From Egicoccus sp. AB-alg6-2 (GTDB lineage Bacteria; Actinomycetota; Nitriliruptoria; Nitriliruptorales; Nitriliruptoraceae), in assembly GCF_041821025.1 (NCBI RefSeq), contig NZ_JBGUAY010000011.1, forward strand, positions 1 through 64,000: DNA of 64,000 nt. The letters are read 5' to 3'. The notes under the pieces were generated by a model. The model was not told the origin of the DNA. It ran no database searches and saw nothing but the letters and a program-made list of their open reading frames with translations. Of the stretch, positions 56,278 to 64,000 are shown piece by piece. Both the position numbers and the translations under genes were made by a program. How positions within the stretch are numbered: the first letter of the stretch is position 1; each line of letters opens with the position of its first letter.

Positions 56278-57258
56278 TCAGGTCTCGAGGAACCGCATCA
56301 TCGGCTCCGGGTAGCGCGTGCCGGCGACTCCCTGCGGTGGCAGCGCGTCGTCCAGGCGACGCAGCGTGTCGGCGTCCAGCGTCAGGTCGAGGGCCGCGAC
56401 GTTCTCGTCGATGCGCTCCGGACGCGTCGTGCCCGGGATCGGCACGATGGTGTCGCCCTGCGCCAGCACCCACGCCAACGCCACCTGCGCCGCCGTCGCG
56501 TCGTGCTGCGTCGCGACCTCCTCGACCAGTTCCACCAGCCGCAGGTTCGCGGCCATCGCCTCCTGCTGGAAGCGCGGGTGACGGCGTCGACCGTCGGTCT
56601 CGTCGAGGTCGTCGACGGTGCGGATCTTGCCGGTCAGGAAGCCGCGACCGAGGGGTGAGTAGGCCACCAGTCCGATGCCGAGGTCGGTGAGCGCGGGCAG
56701 CACCTCGCGCTGCACCTCGCGGGTCCACAGCGACAGCTCCGTCTGGACCGCCGTGATCGGATGCACGGCATGGGCCCGACGGATCGTGTCGGCGCCGGCC
56801 TCGCTGAGCCCGAGGTAGCGCACCTTGCCGGCGCTCACCAGTTCGGCCATCGCCCCCACGGTCTCCTCGATCGGGACCCGCGGGTCGACGCGGTGCTGGT
56901 AGTACAGGTCGATGACCTCGACGCCGAGCCGTCGCAATGACGCGTCGCAGGCGCGGTGGACGTAATCGGGGCGACTGTCGGGCCCGCGGTCGGGGTCCTC
57001 GAGGCTGCGGGCCCCGAACTTGGTGGCCAACACGATGTCGTCGCGGCGGGTGTCGAGGACGCGCGCGAGCAGCCGCTCGTTCGTCTCGGGCCCGTAGATG
57101 TCGGCCGTGTCGAGCAGGTCGATGCCCTGCTCGAGCGCCCGGTCGATCGTGGCGAGGGACCGCGCCTCGTCGGCACCGGCATACGCGAACGTCATGCCCA
57201 TGCATCCGAGCCCGAGCGCGCTGGTCTGCAGCCCCTGCCCCAGCTGGCGGCGTTGCAT
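56278..57258 (-). CDS. Aldo/keto reductase
   Basis: 326-residue NADPH-dependent oxidoreductase of the AKR13-like group. It has the TIM-barrel tetrad Asp-Tyr in LLDTADIYGPETNE, Lys in VLATKFGAR and His in LYYQHRVDP. The cofactor region is IPGTTRPERIDENVAAL. The start is ATG with GGAGGT upstream on the minus strand. It is convergent with the acyl-CoA dehydrogenase gene. The physiological substrate is unknown; many relatives reduce sugar or aromatic aldehydes. Confidence 0.92.
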   Translation of the reverse strand: MQRRQLGQGLQTSALGLGCMGMTFAYAGADEARSLATIDRALEQGIDLLDTADIYGPETNERLLARVLDTRRDDIVLATKFGARSLEDPDRGPDSRPDYVHRACDASLRRLGVEVIDLYYQHRVDPRVPIEETVGAMAELVSAGKVRYLGLSEAGADTIRRAHAVHPITAVQTELSLWTREVQREVLPALTDLGIGLVAYSPLGRGFLTGKIRTVDDLDETDGRRRHPRFQQEAMAANLRLVELVEEVATQHDATAAQVALAWVLAQGDTIVPIPGTTRPERIDENVAALDLTLDADTLRRLDDALPPQGVAGTRYPEPMMRFLET

Positions 57259-57339
57259 ACCGACCTCCTCGTCGATGGCCGACGTTAGTGCCTCGTACCC
57301 TGCGGCTGTCAGGCCCGTCCGCCGCCAGTCGAGGAACCG

Positions 57340-58143
57340 ATGGCCGATCGCTACACGTCACGACTCGCGCTCGTGCTCGACGAGCCGCTCGAGGAGGTGG
57401 CCGGCATCGTCAAGGCGGCCGGGCAGGCGAAGGACATCGACCGGGGTGCACCGCTGCGTGGCGCCGGCGACCTGGCCTACGAGGTGCACTGGGGCGGGCG
57501 GATGCAGAAGGCCGTCGTCCGGGCCGTCGCCGACGAGCACGACGGCGCGCCGCTGCTGCGCACCGAGACCTACGTCGGCAGTGACGGCCTGAGCAACGGC
57601 ATGCAGCGCCAGGCGAAGCTGCTCCAGGCCCTGGCCCGCCAACTTCGGGGCCGCGTCCAGGGGGTCCGGGACTTGACCGCCCTGGTCGACCGCGACCAGG
57701 CCTGGATGAACCGGCTCGCCATCGGCGCCGTGGAACACGGTGACGGCATCGTCACCAAGGCCGACGGTGAAGGCACCTGGTGGGTCCGGACGCACGGGGC
57801 GGCACGCTTCGACGTCCCGGACCTGGAGCTGTACGGACTCAACGCCGCGCAGATCTCGGCTGCCGAGGTGGCACTCGAGCACGTGCACAGCCAGCTGCTG
57901 CGTGGTGGGCTGCGCGCGCAGATGTCGTTGCCGGACGGCACGCTCGTGCGCCTGGTCCCGGTCCTCGAGGCATGGCAGCACGTGCCGTTGGACTGGCCCG
58001 GTGTCGGCAAGGCGGGTCACGAGCGCGGCCCCGGCCTCGACGGTCCGCGTGCCACGCTGTCGCTGCTGCACAAGCCGCGTCTGGGCCGGTACAAGACCGA
58101 CCTCGAGGGCGTCGTGGAGTTGCTGCCCGCTTCGGCCGGGTGA
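57340..58143 (+). CDS. Protein of unknown function
   Basis: 267 residues, soluble, no signal or membrane segment. It begins MADRYTSRLALVLDEPLEEV, with a middle section rich in charged helices (QRQAKLLQALARQLRGRVQGVRDLTALVDRDQ, cited here in part), then GEGTWWVRTHGAARFDVPDLELYG and a C-terminal LSLLHKPRLGRYKTDLEGVVELLP. The TWWVRTHGxxRFxxPDLE stretch looks like a conserved core. I do not recognise the family. It is divergent from the aldo/keto reductase and convergent with the broken S66 peptidase gene. Confidence 0.75.
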   Translation: MADRYTSRLALVLDEPLEEVAGIVKAAGQAKDIDRGAPLRGAGDLAYEVHWGGRMQKAVVRAVADEHDGAPLLRTETYVGSDGLSNGMQRQAKLLQALARQLRGRVQGVRDLTALVDRDQAWMNRLAIGAVEHGDGIVTKADGEGTWWVRTHGAARFDVPDLELYGLNAAQISAAEVALEHVHSQLLRGGLRAQMSLPDGTLVRLVPVLEAWQHVPLDWPGVGKAGHERGPGLDGPRATLSLLHKPRLGRYKTDLEGVVELLPASAG

Positions 58144-58181
58144 CGGACCGACTGGTTGCGTCGTCCTGCACCGTCGCTGGG

Positions 58182-59212
58182 TCAGGTGACCGCGGCCTCG
58201 AGGAACGTGATCGTCCGCGTGTCCGGGTCGACCCGGGTGCGGATGCCCTGCGGCACGGTCCACATCGGGTCGGTGTGGCCGAAGTCGACGTTGGACACGA
58301 CCGGCAGCCGGTCCAGCCGCTGCTCCTGGCGGACGACCCGCAGCACGGCCTCGTCGTACGCGGCGTGGTCCGCGATGGGCAGGTCGGCGCCGCCCGGACG
58401 CCCGAGCACGGTCCCTGCGAGCTGGTGCAACTCGCCGTTGACCGCGAGGCTGCGCAGGAAGGAGGTCAGGAGCGCCGGAGGTGGGGCCTCCTCGCTGGTC
58501 TCGAGCATCAGCACCGTGCCTGCGAGCGAAGGCCACCACGCGGTGCCGTGCAACCAGTCCAGCACCTCGACACAGGCGACCAGCGATTCGCCTTCGCCCG
58601 ACTCGCCGCGTGCCACCGCCAGCCGGTCGCTGGCTGCAGACGGCGACGTCGGCGTTGGTTCGACGCGTCACCCCAGTCGAGGTGCTCGACGGTCCAACCG
58701 TCGTCGTTCTCGGGCCACACGAGTTGGGCTTCGGGTTCGAACAGCGTGCGCCGCACGCCGTCGACGAGGTAGCGGTGCAGGCCGCCGTTCTCGGCGAAAC
58801 CGGCCATGACGGCCGGGCCGTAGAACGACGTGATGCCGACCCGGCGGAGCGCCAGGTGCGTGATGGTGGTGTCGGAGTAGCCGAGGAGAACCTTCGGGTT
58901 GGCCGCGAGCAGGTCGAGGTCGAGGAAGGGCAGGAGGCGGATCGAGTCGTCGCCCCCGATCGTGGCGACCACACCGGCGATCTTCGGATCGGCGAACGCG
59001 CGGTGCAGGTCGTCCGCTCGTGCCTTCGGGTCGCCCGCGAGCTCCGCGGGGTCGGCCAGCGTGTGCGGCATCTCGACGACCTCGACGCCGAACGCCTCCT
59101 CGAGTTGCCGCTTGCCGTCCGCATAGCGCTGTGGGAACGCCCCGGGGCCGCCCCAGGACAACGACACCGCCGCCAGCCGGTCCCCGGTCCGCAGTCTGCG
59201 CGGCTTGATCAT
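58182..59212 (-). pseudogene. S66 LD-carboxypeptidase-type gene, frameshifted
   Basis: Two overlapping frames together give a full-length S66 peptidase. The N-terminal part (ATG 59212) has GDRLAAVSLSWGGP and the nucleophile serine in VLLGYSDTTITHLAL, continuing to ATGWRW. The rest, with GEGESLVACVEVLDWLHGT and VVSNVDFGHTDPMWTVPQG, is in another frame. The change lies near 58608-58620 and fits loss of one base. S66 enzymes cut murein tetrapeptides or related peptides in the cytoplasm. The 176 bases between this and the next gene hold nothing I can support. Sequencing error is possible. Confidence 0.8.
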
Positions 59213-59388
59213 CAGCTCCGTCCCCTCCTCGGCCGGTCGGGACCGTAGGCGTGCGGGAGGCTTGGCGGCCCATCGGAACGGGCGTGGCGGCGCGCGGACA
59301 CGCCGAACCCACCACGGATCGGCCGCAGGGCGGCGCGACCGTCGTGGTGAGCTCGGCGTGGCGGGTCGGTGTGGTGGCGCTCGGTGCG

Positions 59389-60891
59389 TCAGAAGGGAAC
59401 TGGCGCGGGCTGCCCGGTGCCCTCGTGCGGGCTGGCTCTGGCTTCACCGTCGATGGGCCCGGCCCGAGGTCTGTGGTCGGGAGCGTCAGCAGGGGCCTCG
59501 GCTCGGGGGCGTGGGAGCCAGCGTGGCCGGGTGCTGGTGGGGCTGGTGGTCACGGTCAGGCCGCTGCGGGGGTGGTGCCAGGTGCGGGTGCCGTTGGTGG
59601 TTTGGGTGCAGTGCCAGCCATCGGTGTCCTTGGTGCGGTTGGCGGGTCGGCACAGGGGTGCGAGGTTGTCGATGTCGGTGGGGCCGGGCGGGTCGTGCGG
59701 CCGTGTGGGGTGCCAGGGTCGTGCGTGGTCGAGATCGCACGAGAGCGCGGCGGTGGTGCAGCCGGGTTCGGTGCAGGTGTCGTGCAATGCGAGCGTGGCG
59801 TGTGAGAGCCAGCCGGTGGGGACGCGGTGTTGGCGGCCGATCCCGACCACGCCGCCACGGTCGTCGATGACGATGGTGCGCAGGTCCGCGCCGCGTTGGT
59901 CGGTCAGCCGGCGTGCGGCGGCGCTGTCGAGCAGCATCCGGCCGCCGGCGAGGTGGTGCAGCAGCCTGGCGGGGGCCTGGTCACGGTCGCACAGGGTGTC
60001 GAGTTCCGCGACCACCAGCAGTGTGGGCACCTTGCGGGTGTTGCTGCGGTCGGCCGTATCGAGTTGTTCGATCAGGCGGGCCAGCCGGCGTCGCCCGGTC
60101 GTCTCGGCGAGGTGGCGGGAGGTGTCGGGGTCGTGGGCGTAGCCGAACCGGCGGCCGGTCGCCACCGGTGGTGGGCCGGGATTGGTGGCGTTCTCCAGGA
60201 TCGCGAACGCCTGGGGGCCGGCCTCGTCGAAGAACCGGCCGCCAGAGCCGTCCAGGCGGGGCTGCAATGCCAGGAACTCGGCCGGTTCACTGTCGGCGGG
60301 TTCGGGGGTGGTGGAAGGGGCCAGGTCGGCGATCAGCCATGCCGCCAACGACCCGAGCCGGTCGGGATCGGCCGTCTCCGACTGGTCGATCACCTGCACC
60401 AACGCGTCGTCGAGCTGCTGGTCGCTCGCACGAGGCAGCTTGTCGACCTGCAGCACGAGCGTGCGGAGCTGGCTCCACGACACCCGGCCCTGCGACAACG
60501 CGTCGAGCAGTCCGGGCAGCCGCCGGCATACCTGCGCGCAGGTGAGCAGCATCCGCCGGTCGGTGCCGGTTCGGCGGGCGACGATCAACAGCCACTGCTC
60601 GAGCGCGACACCGGTGACCGTCTCGGCAACGGAGGCGTCCTGCAGCCGGATGATCGATTCGATCGCGGACGCGATCAACCGGTCCACCTGCCGCAACGTC
60701 GCCAACAACCCGGCCAGCTCGGGCACCTCGGCCAGCACCGGGAACTCGTCGGCCGGGTCCGCCCAGCCTGGCACCGAGGTGGTCTGCGGCCCCGAGATCG
60801 CCCCGTTCACGGGTCGCGGCGTACCGCTGGCATCCGCGACCAACGACGACCCGCCGGCGGCGGGGACGGCAAGCGCGGTCGTCGAGGTCAT
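59389..60891 (-). CDS. DUF222 / 13E12-repeat HNH endonuclease-like protein
   Basis: 500 residues. The N-terminal 330 are the DUF222 region (VPELAGLLATLRQVDRLIASAIESI, VSWSQLRTLVLQVDKLP, ADLRTIVIDD, cited in parts). The C-terminal HNH module has TEPGCTTAALSCDLDHARPW and DNLAPLCRPANRTKDTDGW. These proteins are abundant in actinobacterial genomes, and their role is unknown; a link to mobile elements is often suggested. No flanking repeats were seen. The tail after the HNH motif is basic and proline-rich. Confidence 0.88.
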   Translation of the reverse strand: MTSTTALAVPAAGGSSLVADASGTPRPVNGAISGPQTTSVPGWADPADEFPVLAEVPELAGLLATLRQVDRLIASAIESIIRLQDASVAETVTGVALEQWLLIVARRTGTDRRMLLTCAQVCRRLPGLLDALSQGRVSWSQLRTLVLQVDKLPRASDQQLDDALVQVIDQSETADPDRLGSLAAWLIADLAPSTTPEPADSEPAEFLALQPRLDGSGGRFFDEAGPQAFAILENATNPGPPPVATGRRFGYAHDPDTSRHLAETTGRRRLARLIEQLDTADRSNTRKVPTLLVVAELDTLCDRDQAPARLLHHLAGGRMLLDSAAARRLTDQRGADLRTIVIDDRGGVVGIGRQHRVPTGWLSHATLALHDTCTEPGCTTAALSCDLDHARPWHPTRPHDPPGPTDIDNLAPLCRPANRTKDTDGWHCTQTTNGTRTWHHPRSGLTVTTSPTSTRPRWLPRPRAEAPADAPDHRPRAGPIDGEARASPHEGTGQPAPVPF

Positions 60892-61006
60892 GAAGCGACC
60901 ATATGCACGTGGGACAGCCCGGCCGCTGCGGACATCGGCCGGGCTGGGGAAAACCCATCGTCCCCCACACCCCAGCGCGTCGACCGGTCCCGAAGGCGCG
61001 TTCAGG

Positions 61007-61366
61007 TCAAGGGGAGGGCCGCAGAAACTCCAGCCGGTTGCCGAAGCAGTCGTCGACGTAGAAGCGTTGGAAGCCCGGAAGGAGCCCGTCGGGCCGGATC
61101 TCGAAGCCGGCGTCGGTCAACCGGCTCCTCACGGATTCGAGGTCGTGCGCGAGTATGCCGGGGTGCGCCTTCCTCGCCGGCACGAACGGGTCCTCGACAC
61201 CGAGATGGATTTCCAGACCACCACCTCGGAACCACACCCCGCCACGCGTGGCCAGCGCCGAAGGCTTCGGGACCTCGTCGAGTCCGAGAACGTCACCGTA
61301 GAAGCCGCGGGCACGGTCCTCGCCGGCAGGCGGTATCGCCAGTTGGACGTGGTGGAGCGTGAACAT
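61007..61366 (-). CDS. VOC-family (glyoxalase/dioxygenase-fold) protein
   Basis: 119 residues with two beta-alpha-beta-beta-beta modules. It begins MFTLHHVQLAIPPAGEDRAR and includes FYGDVLGLDEVPKP, WFRGGGLEIHLGVEDPF and FYVDDCFGNRLEFLRP. The metal-site positions (His in HHVQL, His/Glu in LEIHLG and NRLEF) are present. The enzyme activity is unknown. It is not typical of methylmalonyl-CoA epimerase. The ATG at 61366 has GAGGCGG upstream; longer in-frame starts would run into the divergent ABC gene. Confidence 0.85.
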   Translation of the reverse strand: MFTLHHVQLAIPPAGEDRARGFYGDVLGLDEVPKPSALATRGGVWFRGGGLEIHLGVEDPFVPARKAHPGILAHDLESVRSRLTDAGFEIRPDGLLPGFQRFYVDDCFGNRLEFLRPSP

Positions 61367-61535
61367 CAGGCCGCCTCGACGTGAGCGCAGCACGACCATA
61401 GTTCTGCCGCGGCCACCGTTCTTGCCGTGGCTGGCCAGCCCTCGCTCTTGCGTGTCGCCCCGTCGTGCCCAGCCGTGGAGCGGTCTGCTAGACCTCACGA
61501 CGGCGTGCGCAGAGGGGGTCGTCATCGACGTCGAC

Positions 61536-62534
61536 GTGGCCGGACTCGGCAAGACCTACAAGGTGCCGGTCCGTGAGGCCGGGTTGAAGGCCGCGATCAA
61601 GAGCCTGGTCCGGCGTGAGCACCGTGAGGTCCCCGCGGTCTCGGACCTGTCGTTCGGGATCGAGCGGGGGGAGATGGTCGGCTTCCTCGGACCCAACGGC
61701 GCCGGGAAGACGACCACGCTGAAGATGCTCTCGGGCCTGCTGCACCCGACGACGGGCCAGGCCCGGGTGCTCGGCCACGAGCCCTACCGGCGCGAGCGCA
61801 CGTACCTGGCACAGATCACGCTGGTGATGGGCAACCGCAACCAGCTGCAGTGGGACCTCCCCGTCGTCGACTCGTTCGAGATGAACCGCGCCATCTTCGG
61901 CATCGCCCGCCCCGACTTCGAGCGCACCCGCGACGAACTGGTCGAACTGCTCGAGATCGGCCACCTCGTCACCAAGCCGGTCCGCAACCTCTCGCTGGGG
62001 GAGCGGATGAAGGCCGAGATCGCCGGCGCGCTGCTCCACCGGCCCCAGGTGCTGTTCCTCGACGAGCCGACGATCGGCCTGGACGTGACGATGCAGAAGC
62101 GCATCCGCACCTTCCTCGCCGAGTACAACGCCCGCTACGGCGCGTCGGTGATGCTGACCAGCCACTACATGGCCGACGTCACGGCGCTCTGCCGGCGCGT
62201 GATCGTGATCCACCACGGGCGATTGCTCTACGACGGCCCGCTGTCGGAGCTCGCGGAACGGTTCGAGACCGCCAAGACGGTGGGGGTCACGCTCGCCGAA
62301 CCCGGCGCGGACCTGTCCCGTTACGGCGAGGTGGTCGCCGTCGACGGTGCCAGGGTCACGCTCCGGGTCGCGCGTTCCGAGGCATCCGCGGTCGCGGCTC
62401 GACTGTTGGCGGACGTGCATCCGACCGACCTGACCATCGAGGACCCGCCCATCGACGACGTCATCGAGCGGGTGTTCGCGACGCCGGACCAGCCGGGCAG
62501 TGCCGTGCCCGGCAGCGAGAAGCTGCGCGGATGA
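61536..62534 (+). CDS. ABC-2 exporter ATP-binding protein (COG4586-like)
   Basis: ATPase of a two-permease exporter, about 332 residues. Walker A is FLGPNGAGKTTTLKMLSGLL, the signature NLSLGERMKAEIAGALLHRP and Walker B VLFLDEPTIGLD. The long linker with ITLVMGNRNQLQWDLPVVDSF is characteristic of this group. A C-terminal regulatory region (about 235-332) follows. Start choice is uncertain: the frame is open from 61359, GAGGGGG lies at 61512-61518, and the first good start codon is GTG 61536. It overlaps the permease gene (ATGA). Confidence 0.88.
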   Translation: MAGLGKTYKVPVREAGLKAAIKSLVRREHREVPAVSDLSFGIERGEMVGFLGPNGAGKTTTLKMLSGLLHPTTGQARVLGHEPYRRERTYLAQITLVMGNRNQLQWDLPVVDSFEMNRAIFGIARPDFERTRDELVELLEIGHLVTKPVRNLSLGERMKAEIAGALLHRPQVLFLDEPTIGLDVTMQKRIRTFLAEYNARYGASVMLTSHYMADVTALCRRVIVIHHGRLLYDGPLSELAERFETAKTVGVTLAEPGADLSRYGEVVAVDGARVTLRVARSEASAVAARLLADVHPTDLTIEDPPIDDVIERVFATPDQPGSAVPGSEKLRG

Positions 62535-63391
62535 GTGCGGACACCGCGGCCCGGCCGGCGCCCCCGCCGCTGGCCCGCGTCGGCCGACCCCGACAGATGC
62601 TGGACTTCTACGCGACCGTGGCGCGCACCGCCGTGCAGGAGCAGTTCCAGTACCGCGCCGCCAACTACATGTACATGATCGGCATGGTGGTCGAACCGGT
62701 CATCTACCTCGTGGTGTGGTCGGTCGTCGCGGAAGCGAGCGGCGGCGAGGTGGGGGGCTACACGCCGGGCGGGTTCGCGGCGTACTACATCGTGTGGATG
62801 CTGGTGCGGAACATGAACATCGTGTTCACGCCCTACGGCTGGGAGTTCCGCATCCGCGAGGGTCAGCTGTCGGGGATGCTGATCCGTCCGATCCATCCGT
62901 TGCACTACGACCTGGCGTATTTCGCCGGATGGAAGGTGATCGCGGTCCTGCTGTGGATCCCGATCGCGGTCGTGCTGGCGCTGCTGTTCCCGCCAGAGCT
63001 GACCGTCGACGCGGCCCAGGCCGTCACCTTCTTCGTGGCCATCTGGGGCGCCTACGTCATCCGTACGCTGCTGCTGTTCGTGCTCGGCATGGTGACTCTG
63101 TGGACGACGCGGGTCGCCGCGCTGTTCGAGCTGTACTTCACCGCCGAACTGCTGCTGTCGGGGCGGCTGGTCCCGCTCGACCTGATGCCCGACTGGGTGC
63201 TGCGCTGGGTCGACCTGCTGCCGTTCCGTTCGACGTTCGGGTTCCCGATCGAAGCGCTGGTCAGCGACCTCTCGGGCCCGCAACTGGTGCGCGGGCTGCT
63301 CGCGCAGGCGTTCTGGATCGGGTTCGGCTGGGTGCTGGCGATGGTGGTGTGGAAACGCGCGATCCGCCGCTACAGCGCGGTGGGCAACTGA
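62531..63391 (+). CDS. ABC-2 exporter permease 1
   Basis: 286 residues with about six membrane segments, of the type paired with COG4586 ATPases. Recognisable are FQYRAANYMYMIGMVVEPVIYLVVW, cited in parts (YRAANYMYMIG, VVEPVIYLVVW), then RNMNIVFTPYGWEFRIREGQLSGMLIRP and the C-terminal LPFRSTFGFPIEAL. The ATG overlaps the ATPase stop, and its own stop overlaps the next start (TGATG). The exported substrate is unknown. Confidence 0.85.
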   Translation: MSADTAARPAPPPLARVGRPRQMLDFYATVARTAVQEQFQYRAANYMYMIGMVVEPVIYLVVWSVVAEASGGEVGGYTPGGFAAYYIVWMLVRNMNIVFTPYGWEFRIREGQLSGMLIRPIHPLHYDLAYFAGWKVIAVLLWIPIAVVLALLFPPELTVDAAQAVTFFVAIWGAYVIRTLLLFVLGMVTLWTTRVAALFELYFTAELLLSGRLVPLDLMPDWVLRWVDLLPFRSTFGFPIEALVSDLSGPQLVRGLLAQAFWIGFGWVLAMVVWKRAIRRYSAVGN

Positions 63392-64000
63392 TGCCGGCCC
63401 CTGCGGCTCCGGTCCGCCACGGACTCGCGCGACCCGAGGCTGTCCGACGCCGTGACGTCGTCCGCACGCTGGTCGGCGTCAGCGCGCTCAACGAGTTGCA
63501 GTACCGGGTCAACTTCTTCCTGCAGCTGTTCCAGTCGTTGGTGGCGCTGGCAACCGCGATCGCGGTGGTCGCGCTGGTCTTCCTCTACACCCCCTCGCTC
63601 GGCGGCTGGTCGCCGTGGGAGCTGATGGTCGTCGTCGGGGTCCACACCGCGCTCGGCGGCGTCATCCGCTCGGTGATCCAGCCCTCGATGCAACTGCTGA
63701 TGGAGGACATCCGTGAAGGCAAGCTCGACTTCGCCCTGACCAAGCCCGTGGACGCGCAGATGCTGGTGAGCCTGCGTCGGATCACGGTGTGGCCGCTCGT
63801 CGACGTCGTCGTCGGGGCCGGGGTGGTGGTCGTCGCCGCCACCCGGATCGAGGGGGTCACCATCCTGGGCATCGCCCTGGCCGTCGCCGCCGTGCTGCTC
63901 GGCGCCGTCATGATCTACTGCCTGTGGCTGGTCATCACGACCGGGGCGTTCTGGATCGTGCGGATGGAGCACGTCGCCGAGCTGTTCAACGGCCTCTACC
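63391..64000 (+). CDS. ABC-2 exporter permease 2 (cut by window edge)
   Basis: The first 203 codons are visible and no stop is reached before the window ends. It begins MPAPAAPVRHGLARPEAVRR, then a family-like ALNELQYRVNFFLQLFQSLVAL and REGKLDFALTKPVDAQMLVS, with at least four membrane segments. It is the second, non-identical permease of the exporter. The start overlaps the previous stop by one base, so all three genes form one operon. Confidence 0.85.
   Translation, partial: MPAPAAPVRHGLARPEAVRRRDVVRTLVGVSALNELQYRVNFFLQLFQSLVALATAIAVVALVFLYTPSLGGWSPWELMVVVGVHTALGGVIRSVIQPSMQLLMEDIREGKLDFALTKPVDAQMLVSLRRITVWPLVDVVVGAGVVVVAATRIEGVTILGIALAVAAVLLGAVMIYCLWLVITTGAFWIVRMEHVAELFNGLY

Noticed and set aside
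59251-59805. 184-codon plus-strand open frame
   Set aside because: Gly/Val-rich shadow overlapping the DUF222/HNH gene; no start signal or motif.
61007-61366. Methylmalonyl-CoA epimerase
   Set aside because: Same superfamily, but the sequence pattern (HHVQLAIPPAGEDRAR) belongs to another VOC group, and the gene is far from the mutase.

Overview
The window is very GC-rich, gene-dense bacterial DNA. GTG starts are frequent, lipoprotein signals are common, and the gene pairs and families are actinobacterial: enolase-FtsB-DUF501-Ppx, an Rv3303c-like LpdA, an acyl-CoA carboxylase with an epsilon subunit, DUF222/HNH proteins, and an ATPase-less maltose-type transporter. The acidic secreted proteins and unusual gene mix would suit a deep-branching actinobacterium (Nitriliruptoria-like), but that placement is inference. 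No prophage, insertion sequence, CRISPR array or rRNA is visible. One tRNA gene, tRNA-Leu(UAA), is present.

Layout. 0-3.5 kb: zinc/manganese ABC importer (ATPase divergent from binding protein and permease) with a Fur/Zur-type regulator. 3.6-10.4 kb: PrsA-like foldase lipoprotein, MazG, small membrane protein, enolase, FtsB-like protein, S1-domain protein, DUF501, Ppx/GppA. 10.4-13.7 kb: cytosine permease overlapping a yeast-type cytosine deaminase, and a Nudix hydrolase fused to a YjeF_N-like domain. 13.7-17.8 kb: frameshifted serpin, tRNA-Leu, a triple-repeat HNH protein and a gamma-glutamyltransferase family protein. 18-25 kb: LacI regulator divergent from malEFG and a GH13 glucosidase. 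25-29.5 kb: three small proteins, an SLH-anchored GHL10 hydrolase, an NlpC/P60 endopeptidase and a membrane protein. 29.6-33.4 kb: purN-purH-folD and a lipoprotein. 33.4-38.7 kb: methyltransferase, malate dehydrogenase, an unannotated-looking 26-residue ORF, GNAT, trpS, alpha/beta hydrolase, mycoredoxin-like protein. 38.9-45.7 kb: sdhCAB, methylmalonyl-CoA mutase large subunit, LpdA. 45.7-49 kb: large secreted nuclease with two lamin-tail domains. 49.1-56.3 kb: acyl-CoA carboxylase alpha, beta and epsilon subunits, two cupredoxin lipoproteins, BirA and an acyl-CoA dehydrogenase. 56.3-64 kb: aldo/keto reductase, an unrecognised protein, a frameshifted S66 peptidase, a DUF222/HNH protein, a VOC protein and an ABC-2 exporter cut by the window edge.

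How it fits together. Acyl-CoA dehydrogenase, biotin-dependent carboxylase with its biotin ligase, mutase, succinate dehydrogenase and malate dehydrogenase together cover a route from short-chain acyl-CoA through propionyl-CoA and succinyl-CoA to oxaloacetate. An epimerase, the B12-binding mutase subunit and succinyl-CoA synthetase are not in the window. The mal locus is a self-contained maltodextrin uptake and hydrolysis unit that must borrow an ATPase.

Most unusual points: a 27-bp repeat at the carboxylase beta/epsilon junction that recreates a GTG start in every copy; the Nudix/YjeF_N fusion with an altered epimerase motif; a 26-codon ORF with a very strong ribosome binding site; the triple-repeat HNH protein beside the tRNA; and a serpin gene with three frame changes. 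I did not identify a clear new defence or biosynthetic system.
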